Part shown: positions 1 through 6,020 of the stretch, in pieces
Layout of the letters: every line of letters begins with the position of its first letter
Position numbering within the stretch: position 1 is the first letter of the stretch
NCBI GenBank assembly: GCA_946480705.1
Contig: CAMLLF010000162.1
Coordinates: forward strand, 1 to 7,758
Reading direction: 5' to 3'
Source of the DNA: an uncultured Lysobacteraceae bacterium
GTDB lineage: Bacteria; Pseudomonadota; Gammaproteobacteria; Xanthomonadales; Rhodanobacteraceae
DNA: 7,758 bases
Translations under genes and position numbers: made by a program
Notes under the pieces: model-generated
What the model was told of the DNA's origin: nothing
Seen by the model: only the letters and a program-made list of their open reading frames with translations
The model's database searches: none

Positions 1-60
1 TATAATGACAATTGATAAAAATAGTTGTGATAGAACTGAAGCAATAGCAATTTCTAATAC
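1..60. other. AT-rich segment at a composition breakpoint
   Basis: Only 15 of these 60 bases are G or C, against clearly GC-rich sequence from about position 61 onward. The change coincides with the point where similarity to the AAA ATPase remnant ends. One minus-strand frame stays open through the whole segment and would encode a run of almost entirely hydrophobic residues, like part of a membrane helix. It has no start of its own in view and is too short to assign. This is either the edge of an inserted element or foreign DNA, or AT-rich intergenic sequence. No insertion-sequence end or target duplication can be shown because the window stops here. Confidence 0.55.
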
Positions 61-807
61 GGCATGCGAAATTCCAAAAGGGATTTCTCCAAAAGCGCGA
101 GACGAGCCTCGTCTTCCGGGAGTATCTGTGCGAGCGCCCGTACCGCCTCCGGCTTGGTGAGCGAACTGACATTCGCCAGAAGCTCCGCTACGGCTGTGCC
201 TTCCGGAGTTATCGTTTGCACGGTAATCAGTGTATTCGTGCCAAGCGCGCGCTGCTCGGATTCGAGCTTTCCCCGAACGGCTTTGCACGCTTTGACGAGC
301 TTGTCGAACAGATCCAGGCCGAACGGCCGGAAGGCAACGTCGGTTTTCTCGTTGAGATAGACGGCGGCGCATCGCGTATCGAAGATGCTGACGCGCGAAA
401 CGAACTCGTCCTCGTTGCCGCCAACCCACTCGCGGGGATGGGGTTCCGCGCCGACTTTGTATTTAATGGCGACGACAGGCGCGAGCAGTGACGTGCCGGA
501 CATGACGTTACCCAGGATTTTCTCCGGACCGCGCGCCCGACACGCGCTCTTGAGGATGCGGATGTAGTTGATGAAAGATCGAAACGAGCGACACAGGCGC
601 GCCCGCCGTCTGATCGGGCACGTGCTCCTTCGTAAGCGGGACAATTTCGCGCTGCTCGGCAAGACCGTGGCCACTCTTGCAGATTTCGACCAAGGCGTTG
701 ATGTCTTCGTCGGCGAGTTCGTCGTTGAGCACAAGACGGCTTAGCGCCTCGCGCTGCCATGCGGGGCGGTCTTGCGACCACTGGAGAATTTCCCGGAGAA
801 CCGTCAC
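61..807 (-). pseudogene. AAA-family ATPase remnant, frameshifted and lacking the P-loop
   Basis: The remnant starts at GTG (805-807) with GAGG five bases upstream. The first 79 or so residues (MTVLREILQWSQDRPAWQRE, later EICKSGHGL and PLTKEHVP) match my recollection of the N-terminus of a large AAA-family ATPase of the SMC/RecF-like kind, usually over 800 residues. At about 568 the coding sense jumps frame: FHQ in the first frame is followed at once by YIRILKSACRARG in another frame, which then stays coherent (KYKVGAEP, VSIFDTRCAAVYLNEKTDVAFRPFGLDLFDKLVKACKAV in two pieces, LLEKSLLEF) down to about 70. In intact relatives the Walker A loop lies directly before YIRILK, so the deletion took it out. 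The frame then hits TAG at 54-56 beside AT-rich DNA, so everything C-terminal is lost. Seen: frameshift and truncation. Recalled: family and P-loop position. A functional product is very unlikely. Confidence 0.78.
565..573 (-). other. Internal deletion/frameshift junction of the AAA ATPase remnant
   Basis: On the minus strand, a CAT CAA pair ending the first frame (FHQ) abuts CTACATCCGC, which is only sensible in a different frame (YIR). Coding sense is coherent on both sides, so the junction is narrow. The missing piece cannot be a multiple of three; its size cannot be read from this window. No flanking direct repeat longer than a few bases is apparent. Confidence 0.6.
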
Positions 808-1027
808 GTTCGCCTCACTGATTCGTTCTTCTGCTACGGTGCTAACGGGGTCACGCTGACGGGGTCAGGTTCACTTCCTGGATGGATCTCCCCTGTCGCC
901 CGACAAGCTTATCTCTCACCTGCGGAGTCCGGGAATGAAGCGCACCGAACAGGAACAGCTACTTAGCGGCGTGCTGTAGGAGTCTCGGAACCTCAGCCGA
1001 TTTCTTCTTCTGGTCGCGGGCTCGGCG
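808..1027. other. Gene-free spacer between SCO1/SenC gene and ATPase remnant
   Basis: No reading frame here is convincing on either strand. It holds the direct repeat at 845-867 and a 14-codon plus-strand frame (935-979) that has a GGAG upstream but stops immediately. No strong hairpin followed by T residues was found after the SCO1 stop codon. It may be remnant DNA from the same rearrangements that damaged the ATPase gene. Confidence 0.5.
845..867. repeat. 9-bp direct repeat acggggtca, REP-like context
   Basis: The sequence acggggtca occurs at 845-853 and again at 859-867, separated by cgctg; the second copy continues as ggttcactt. The GGGGTCAGGTTCAC string resembles short repeats I associate with REP-associated tyrosine transposases (RAYT) in proteobacteria. 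That association is from memory and no transposase gene is present here. It could also be chance. Confidence 0.3.
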
Positions 1028-1681
1028 TCAGCCCTCTCCCTCCACCGCATCCAGTATCTCCGTCACCACCTCCTTCATCCCAGCCAACCCGTGCACCTTT
1101 CGCCAGTCTCCATCAGTGTCGTTCCCGACGATGATCAGGTTCATATGGTTCTCGGGTGCATCGGTGTATTGCCCGATACGGCGCAGCGCCGTCGTTACTT
1201 GAGTGCTGCTGCCGCTGAGAAAGTGCCAACCGGGTTTGGCCTTCACCCGCCGCGCATACTCAGCCAGCACCTGCGGCGTATCGTGATCAGGATCGACCGT
1301 GATGGACACGACATGCACGTCGTTACCCAACCGCGACCCAAGCTGCTTCTGCAGCGCCTGCAGCGTCGTCATCATCACGGGGCAACTGCCTTCGCAGCGA
1401 GCGAAGAAGCTGTGCAGCACGACGCGGCGGCCGGCGATGAAGTCTTTGTAGAGGTCTACGGGTTTTCCGTTCTGATCGACGAGGGACAGGTCGGCCAGGT
1501 AGATGGCGGCGCCGTTGCGGGGTTCGCGGGCTGCTGCTGCGGCGCCGGCGGAGGCCGTACCCGTGGGAGCACTGGCGGCGTTGACCGCAGGCATAGGGTC
1601 GGCGGCCGTGGTCGCCGCCGCGGCGAGAGCAACGGTCGCGGCGAGCGCGAGGCGGCGAAGCGAAGGCAGGATCGGGATCAC
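1028..1681 (-). CDS. SCO1/SenC-family copper chaperone / thioredoxin-fold protein
   Basis: This encodes a 217-residue exported protein of the SCO1/SenC/PrrC family, which acts in the periplasm as copper chaperone or thiol-disulfide reductase, classically for the CuA site of cytochrome oxidase. Seen: an N-terminal signal sequence with SLRR followed by an alanine/leucine-rich core; a low-complexity Ala/Pro/Thr linker; then the fold, with FFARCEGSCPVMMTTL carrying the family CxxxC pair (C96, C100), the VDPDHDTP turn (about 130-136), and the copper-ligand His in ENHMNLIIVGN (H179). All three metal ligands are present. I prefer the GTG at 1679-1681, which has GGAAGA four bases upstream; a GTG at 1691-1693 adds four residues but lacks a ribosome binding site. 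Length is normal for the family. It lies 110 nt after the heme-protein operon on the same strand. No cytochrome oxidase gene is in view, so its client is unknown. Confidence 0.92.
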   Translation of the reverse strand: MIPILPSLRRLALAATVALAAAATTAADPMPAVNAASAPTGTASAGAAAAAREPRNGAAIYLADLSLVDQNGKPVDLYKDFIAGRRVVLHSFFARCEGSCPVMMTTLQALQKQLGSRLGNDVHVVSITVDPDHDTPQVLAEYARRVKAKPGWHFLSGSSTQVTTALRRIGQYTDAPENHMNLIIVGNDTDGDWRKVHGLAGMKEVVTEILDAVEGEG

Positions 1682-1685
1682 GCGT

Positions 1686-1691
1686 TCTTCC
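1686..1691 (-). promoter_or_regulatory. Ribosome binding site deciding the SCO1 start
   Basis: GGAAGA on the minus strand ends four bases before the GTG at 1679-1681. The alternative GTG at 1691-1693 has only T-rich and mixed sequence upstream, without a Shine-Dalgarno match. Spacing is slightly short, so support is moderate. Confidence 0.4.
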
Positions 1692-1741
1692 ACGGTCGTG
1701 TCGGCGACAAAAACGACAGGAACACTTGCTCACTACAGAGT

Positions 1742-1779
1742 GCCTCGCCGGCCGCTGATCTCTCACCGGCCGGCGAGGC
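1742..1779 (-). terminator. Perfect 13-bp hairpin after the heme-protein operon
   Basis: gcctcgccggccg (1742-1754) and cggccggcgaggc (1767-1779) are exact reverse complements around a 12-base loop. It begins 12 bases past the stop codon of the 577-residue heme protein and lies before the SCO1 gene. On the minus strand the stem is followed by ACTCTGTAG, not a T-run, so it is not a standard intrinsic terminator. It may be a Rho-aided terminator, an mRNA 3'-end stabiliser, or an attenuating element between the operon and SCO1. Confidence 0.5.
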
Positions 1780-1791
1780 CGTTTGCCGGCG

Positions 1792-3525
1792 CTACGGCAC
1801 CAGTTCCACCGCCCCCGTCACCGGATTCAACCAATACTGATCCGGCACGCCGCCATAGGCGATCTGCTGCTGGTTCTTCTGGAACAACTGCATGGTCGGG
1901 AAGATCAGCCGGAAGCCCGGTTCGAAAATCTGGCCCTGCGGGTGCTGCGATATCTGCGCCTGATAGACGGCGATGCGTCGCCCAGCAAGCAGGCGCACGA
2001 AGCCGTTGACGGACAGCTGCACCTGAGCAAGCGACTGCACGCGCGTAAGGATCTGCTTCACCTGATTGCGATGCCATTCGGGTGTGCGGCTCGCATCGTT
2101 CATGTTGGCAAGGAGCGCTTTCGCGGCGGGTGTGGTGCTGGTGGTCAGGGCTTGCGTGAACTGCGCGCGCCAGGTCGGCGTGGGGCCGCCGCCGGGAACG
2201 AGTTGCAGCAGGCCGCAGCGCTGGGGCGAGAACATGGGGCGCGTCGGGTCGACGGCGAGTACGTCGTAGAGGAATTTTTCGTCGATGAGGCCCGAGGCGA
2301 CCATCTTCTGCGCGAGCAGGATGTCGGTGTGCGATTTGACCGGGGTCTCGAACGCGTGGTCGGCGTCGATCTGGTTGATCGGCTGCACGCCGTTGGTGAT
2401 GCTGCCGGTCTGGTAGTCGAAGAACTGCGCCTGGAACAGGTTCAGTGAATTCGTATACAAGGCCTTGTCGATCTCGATGTATTTGATGTCGCCGGCCAGA
2501 CGCTGGTCGACGAAGGCGCCGATCGGTGCCTTGATCGTCGTCGCGGGACCTTCGAACGCGAGCAGGTCGGAATCGAGGTTGACTTCCTGCTCGCAGAAGA
2601 TCGGTCGCAGCTGTTCCTGCAGTGACAGCGCCGCGCGCTGTTTCATGTAGGCCGGGGACGAGGCCAGCTTTTCGTTGCCGGCCTTGATCCAGCCGGAGAA
2701 CTGCTCGGAGCTGACGAGGTTGTCGAGGATGGTCACGTACTCGGGCGCGATGCGCATGGCGCCGAGCGGCAGTGGTCGTTCGGGGCGCCACCAGGAGTCG
2801 TGCGGGAACGCGAGTTCTTTCATGATCGGGCCGCCGTTCATGTGGCAGCCGGAGCAGCGCAGCCGCGGCAGCGTGGCTTTGCCGGTGCTGTCGGGCGGCC
2901 CCATGAAGATGGGCTGCGACGGATCGTAGCCGCGCCAGAGGTTGGCGATGTCGGCCTGGATATCGGCAGAGTCGCCGCGGTAGAACCATTGGCCGCCCTG
3001 GCCGGTGCCGCGGATTTCGTAAAAGTTATACATCTGCTTGCGCGGGTCCCAGACCAGCGTTTCGAGCAGCAGGTTGTCGGGCGTCGCGGCCTGTTGCGGC
3101 GACAGGATGCTGGTCAGCGCGACGTTGTCGATGGAGGCGGCCGTGAAGTGGCCGTAGAACCAGTCGCCGGGCACGAGTTTCTGGCCGGCGTAGCTGCCGT
3201 CGATCGATTCGAAGAAGCTGAAGCTGCCTTGCGGCAGCGGGTTGTGGTAGCCGCGGTTGGCGACCATGGCCGGGCGCGAGCTCATCTTGTTCGCCAGTAC
3301 CAGGTTGCGGAATTCCAGCGCGTTGCCGGGACAGCGCGGCTGCGCGCTGAGCAGCTTGAACAGCGCGTCGTCGTGCGCGCCCGGTGGCAGCACGTTGCCG
3401 GTGTTGTTGTTCTGGATCTGGCAGCGTTCGCCCCTGGGTTTGTCGGGCTTGTTCTCTACGCTGGCCGACTGGGCCTGTGCCTGCGTGGCGGCCAAGGCCA
3501 GTGTTGCTAGCAGAAGCGCTTTCAT
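1792..3525 (-). CDS. Exported protein with one central c-type heme motif, function unknown
   Basis: A 577-residue protein, probably periplasmic and covalently heme-loaded. The start is ATG at 3523-3525, because it gives a clean signal peptide (MKALLLATLALAATQAQA, likely cut after residue 18) and has GGGGA five bases upstream; the frame extends further only to a TTG. Visible segments: GDWFYGHF (about 120-127), LVWDPRKQMYNFYEIRGTG (about 157-175), GQWFYRGDSADI (about 178-189), the CxxCH site in LRCSGCHMNGGPIMKEL (C224, C227, H228), PHDSWW (241-246), and EQLRPIFCEQEVNLDSDL (about 304-321). M235 shortly after the heme motif is a possible but unproven distal ligand. The heme site sits mid-protein in a body of aromatic-rich sequence much larger than a monoheme cytochrome c. 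I recall similar unnamed proteins but no assigned function. It is the last gene of the cassette. A peroxidase or dehydrogenase subunit is conceivable but not shown. Confidence 0.88.
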   Translation of the reverse strand: MKALLLATLALAATQAQAQSASVENKPDKPRGERCQIQNNNTGNVLPPGAHDDALFKLLSAQPRCPGNALEFRNLVLANKMSSRPAMVANRGYHNPLPQGSFSFFESIDGSYAGQKLVPGDWFYGHFTAASIDNVALTSILSPQQAATPDNLLLETLVWDPRKQMYNFYEIRGTGQGGQWFYRGDSADIQADIANLWRGYDPSQPIFMGPPDSTGKATLPRLRCSGCHMNGGPIMKELAFPHDSWWRPERPLPLGAMRIAPEYVTILDNLVSSEQFSGWIKAGNEKLASSPAYMKQRAALSLQEQLRPIFCEQEVNLDSDLLAFEGPATTIKAPIGAFVDQRLAGDIKYIEIDKALYTNSLNLFQAQFFDYQTGSITNGVQPINQIDADHAFETPVKSHTDILLAQKMVASGLIDEKFLYDVLAVDPTRPMFSPQRCGLLQLVPGGGPTPTWRAQFTQALTTSTTPAAKALLANMNDASRTPEWHRNQVKQILTRVQSLAQVQLSVNGFVRLLAGRRIAVYQAQISQHPQGQIFEPGFRLIFPTMQLFQKNQQQIAYGGVPDQYWLNPVTGAVELVP

Positions 3526-3530
3526 TGGAT

Positions 3531-3535
3531 TCCCC
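3531..3535 (-). promoter_or_regulatory. Ribosome binding site of the 577-aa heme protein
   Basis: GGGGA on the minus strand lies five bases before the ATG at 3523-3525 and fixes that start over the upstream TTG (3574-3576). It sits inside a short dyad, ATTCC-GG-GGAAT, whose two-base loop is too small for a stable hairpin. Confidence 0.5.
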
Positions 3536-3578
3536 GGAATGTGGTGGCGCGTGCGATAAGTCGATTCGCCCTGCAAAT

Positions 3579-4406
3579 TCAGGCTGGCGGAAACAGCACC
3601 AGCAGATCCTCGATCCCCAGCGTGTTGATCGGCACCGACCAGATGAGATCCGGCGCGAGCTTGCGCTCGGTCAGTTGCCCCGTGCGCGGATCGACCTGGA
3701 TGCGCTGGGCGAACTCGAGTGGCTTGTTTTCCTTGAACGGCAGAGTGGAGAACTGCACTTCCCAGGGCTGCCGCCCGCCGAGTACGAAGCCGTGCGAGAC
3801 CTCGCAGTCGAGCACGGCGAGGATCTGCTTGCGCGTGTACTTTTCTTTCTTGATCAGGTCGGCCAGGTTGTTGGCCATGGGCAGGTCGAACGGCCGATTG
3901 CGCGCGTAGATGAAATGGTCGCCAGCCACGGACAGGATTTCATGCACGCGCTGCTGGCCGTGCCCCTGGTTGCGCATGACCTTGATGCCGAGGAAATAGC
4001 CGCCCGCATCTTCGAGCCGCCACCAATGTTCGAGATAGCTGGCCTGCACGCCGTGTTCGAGCACATTGCGTCCGCCGAGGAGCTCGAAGCGGCCGATGTC
4101 GATGGAGCCGTCGGGCGGCTGGTAGTCGATCTCGTGGTGCCAGGTGACGATGTAGCCCTCGGTCGTCGTGTAGCCCGAGAAGCCTTCCTGCGGATACAAG
4201 GTCGCCAGCTCCGCATTGCTGAGATCAGCGAGCGAATGCGCATTGGGGAACGCGGGCCGGTCTTTGGGAATGCGGCAGTCGCCGAACAGCGTCGGCGTCT
4301 GGATGTTGCGCACGTTGACGGTGTTCTCCGGCGGTCCCTGGTTGTTGTTGATGACCCAGAGGCGTTCCCAGGAGGCGGTGATCCATGACGGTACGGGTGT
4401 GCTCAC
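3579..4406 (-). CDS. Hypothetical 275-aa beta-rich protein, possibly lipocalin-like
   Basis: I do not recognise a named family. The start is GTG (4404-4406) with an ideal AAGGAG eight bases upstream. No signal peptide, lipobox or membrane segment is visible, so it is probably cytoplasmic unless exported by another route, unlike its neighbours. Residues 76-146 alternate polar and hydrophobic positions with regular turns (GYTTTEGYIVTWHHEIDYQP, DIGRFELLGG, NVLEHGV, YLEHWWRL, GGYFLGIKVMRN), and AGDHFIYARNRPF (161-173) continues the pattern; this suggests an antiparallel beta sheet or barrel such as a lipocalin-type fold. Residues 90-92 (HHE) and H205 could bind metal or heme, but this is conjecture. 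Two cysteines, C44 and C201, are present. An LPMANNLADLIKKEKYTRKQILAVLDCE segment (about 175-202, quoted in parts) looks helical. Tight coupling to the preceding heme lipoprotein gene argues for a shared role. Confidence 0.85.
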   Translation of the reverse strand: MSTPVPSWITASWERLWVINNNQGPPENTVNVRNIQTPTLFGDCRIPKDRPAFPNAHSLADLSNAELATLYPQEGFSGYTTTEGYIVTWHHEIDYQPPDGSIDIGRFELLGGRNVLEHGVQASYLEHWWRLEDAGGYFLGIKVMRNQGHGQQRVHEILSVAGDHFIYARNRPFDLPMANNLADLIKKEKYTRKQILAVLDCEVSHGFVLGGRQPWEVQFSTLPFKENKPLEFAQRIQVDPRTGQLTERKLAPDLIWSVPINTLGIEDLLVLFPPA

Positions 4407-4414
4407 GCTGGCGG

Positions 4415-4420
4415 CTCCTT
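4415..4420 (-). promoter_or_regulatory. Shine-Dalgarno overlapping upstream stop codon
   Basis: The minus-strand string TAAGGAG contains the TAA that ends the heme lipoprotein gene and the AAGGAG that serves the GTG at 4404-4406, eight bases away. Terminating ribosomes would therefore be placed to reinitiate, which points to translational coupling. Confidence 0.7.
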
Positions 4421-6008
4421 AGTGATTGCCCTGATGCGCCTGGGGCTTGCCACCCTTGGGCTGCTGCGCGTTGTTGATCAGGAACGAGTAGTCCGACGCG
4501 AACGGATTCTTCGCCGTGGCCGGTGTGCCGGCCGTGGCGGGATCGAAGATCGTGGTCTTCGTCGCCGGCTTGATCGTGGCGATGGCGGCCGACGCGTGGC
4601 AGTCGAGGCAGGTCAGGCTCTGCACGTAGGTTTCCATCGTGGTGTTCGCGACCGGCTCCTGGCTTGGGCCGGGCGACAGCTGCGGCGTCGGCAGCGGCGT
4701 GCGCGAGCCGGCGGCGATCGGCGTGTTCTGGTTCGACCACAAGGTGTTGACCAGCTCGTAGTTGAGGAACACCGAATTGGGATTCTGCGGCGCGATCACC
4801 TGCGACCAGACGTACTGGTTCAAACCGACCACGTCGTTGTTCGCGCGCGTGGGAATGTCGGTCACGCGGACGGCCTGGATCGGCGCGTTGTACGGATTCT
4901 TGCCGCCGTCGTAGGTCGACGGATTCGCGTTGACCGTGCACTTGTAGTGATCGGTGGCCGGGTTGCAGTTCGGGTTGTAGTAGGTGTACGGCGGCGTCAG
5001 CGTGCCGTTGGCGACCTGGGTCTTGCTCGGCACGTTGCGCTTGTGCTCGAACGTGGCCCAGATGAACTGCTGGCCCAATGCGGTCTTGTGGATAATGTGC
5101 AACCCCACCAGTCCGACGACGACGGTCTTGGGCTTCTGGCCCGGATACGTCACGACGGCCTTGGAAATCTTGTAGTAGGGCCAATCGGCCGCGTTGGGCA
5201 GTTCCAGCCACGCGGCCTTGGTCTCGATCGATCCGGTCGTGCCGTAGGCCGCGCTCGCGCTCGTGCCGTCCGGCAGGTTGATGCCCGGCGAGACGACGAA
5301 CTTTTGCTGCACGTCGGCGTTGTACAGCTTGTTCTGCACGATGTAGTTGTATTCGTCCTCGTTCATGCGGCGCTCGTACAGCGTGAGGATGCCGCTCTGC
5401 GCCGTGAGCCACGGGCTGCCCTGCGAGGCCTGGCCGATCGCGCTGAGGTCCAGCGTCGGTTCCGGTGCGATCTCGGCCTTCATGCCGCCGAGCACCTTGA
5501 TGTCCGGTATGCCGGCGTAGCCTCCGTTCCAGGGGCCGGGATCCTGCGCGTTGGCGAGGAACACCTCGTCGGATTCCTTGTAGGTTTCCCAGACCGTGGC
5601 GCGTTCGTCGTTGGTCGCGCCGAACTGGCTTGCGGGCACGGTGGTGTCGGGCTGGCCGCGCTGCGTGCCGGACGCGATCCAGTTCAGCGCGAGGAACTGC
5701 TGCCAGGCGAAGCAGTTCGCGTCGGCCTGGCGCGTGAGCGCGAAATCCTTCGGCACGGTGTAGCCGTATTGGCCCGGCGTGTTCGACACGAGGAACGGCG
5801 GCGCGAGGCAATTGCTCGTCGAGCCGCGCGCGGTCGTTGCCATCGCCGCCGGCGTGGCCGGTGTCGCGGGCGTAGCGGGTGTGGCCGGTGCCGCCTTTTC
5901 CGCCGTCGCGGCGCCGTCGTCGGCGCGGCGCGCTTCGCGGTTGCAGGCGGCCAGCGCGATCGCCGCGGCCAGCAGGCTCAGGCCGAGTATCTTTGTGGAC
6001 GAGTTCAT
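4419..6008 (-). CDS. Lipoprotein with C-terminal c-type heme motif, function unknown
   Basis: A 529-residue membrane-anchored periplasmic protein. Start ATG (6006-6008) with GAGGAG six bases upstream. Residues 1-22 form a lipoprotein signal ending in the lipobox LAAC (C22), followed by a charged stretch and four PAT repeats (41-52), a flexible tether. The body has motifs I recall from unnamed cytochrome-annotated proteins: CFAWQQFLALNW (99-110), VWETYKESDEVF (139-150), SIETKAAWLELP (260-271), LHIIHKT then FIWATFEH (303-322), and NYELVNTLW (416-424). Near the end, ETYVQSLTCLDCHASA holds a single CxxCH (C467, C470, H471), so one covalent heme is predicted. A further 58 residues follow without another heme site. 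It looks like a large domain of unknown fold with a heme tail rather than a standard cytochrome c domain. It is the second gene of the cassette; an electron-transfer or oxidoreductase role is inferred. Confidence 0.9.
   Translation of the reverse strand: MNSSTKILGLSLLAAAIALAACNREARRADDGAATAEKAAPATPATPATPATPAAMATTARGSTSNCLAPPFLVSNTPGQYGYTVPKDFALTRQADANCFAWQQFLALNWIASGTQRGQPDTTVPASQFGATNDERATVWETYKESDEVFLANAQDPGPWNGGYAGIPDIKVLGGMKAEIAPEPTLDLSAIGQASQGSPWLTAQSGILTLYERRMNEDEYNYIVQNKLYNADVQQKFVVSPGINLPDGTSASAAYGTTGSIETKAAWLELPNAADWPYYKISKAVVTYPGQKPKTVVVGLVGLHIIHKTALGQQFIWATFEHKRNVPSKTQVANGTLTPPYTYYNPNCNPATDHYKCTVNANPSTYDGGKNPYNAPIQAVRVTDIPTRANNDVVGLNQYVWSQVIAPQNPNSVFLNYELVNTLWSNQNTPIAAGSRTPLPTPQLSPGPSQEPVANTTMETYVQSLTCLDCHASAAIATIKPATKTTIFDPATAGTPATAKNPFASDYSFLINNAQQPKGGKPQAHQGNH
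5853..5888 (-). repeat. Four 9-bp units encoding a PAT tether
   Basis: Four consecutive imperfect 9-bp units encode Pro-Ala-Thr four times (residues 41-52 of the heme lipoprotein), just after the lipidated cysteine. Such Pro/Ala/Thr runs commonly act as linkers lifting a lipoprotein body off the membrane. Copy number could vary between strains by slippage. Confidence 0.75.
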
Positions 6009-6014
6009 AGGGGT

Positions 6015-6020
6015 CTCCTC
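6015..6020 (-). promoter_or_regulatory. Shine-Dalgarno overlapping upstream stop codon
   Basis: The minus-strand string TGAGGAG combines the TGA ending the upstream large protein with the GAGGAG serving the lipoprotein ATG six bases further on. It is the same arrangement as at the next gene boundary of the operon. Confidence 0.7.

Noticed and set aside
1..6. TATAAT as a -10 promoter element
   Set aside because: It lies in AT-rich DNA at the window edge where such strings arise by chance, and the -35 region is outside view.
935..979. Plus-strand 14-codon frame MKRTEQEQLLSGVL with GGAG upstream
   Set aside because: It resembles a plausible protein N-terminus but stops after 14 residues and has no coherent continuation. 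It could be a relic, but support is too thin to call a gene.
959..1027. In-frame extension of 22 codons after the SCO1 TGA, ending at TAG 959-961
   Set aside because: There is no sign of stop read-through or selenocysteine. The SCO1 protein is already of normal length and the extension has no family similarity that I can see.
3526..3576. TTG-started N-terminal extension of the 577-aa heme protein
   Set aside because: It would bury the signal peptide behind 17 unrelated residues; the ATG at 3523-3525 has a better ribosome binding site.
4225..5811. A 528-codon minus-strand frame rich in Arg, Ala and His
   Set aside because: It overlaps two well-supported genes in another frame and shows only low-complexity residues expected from GC-rich codons read out of phase.
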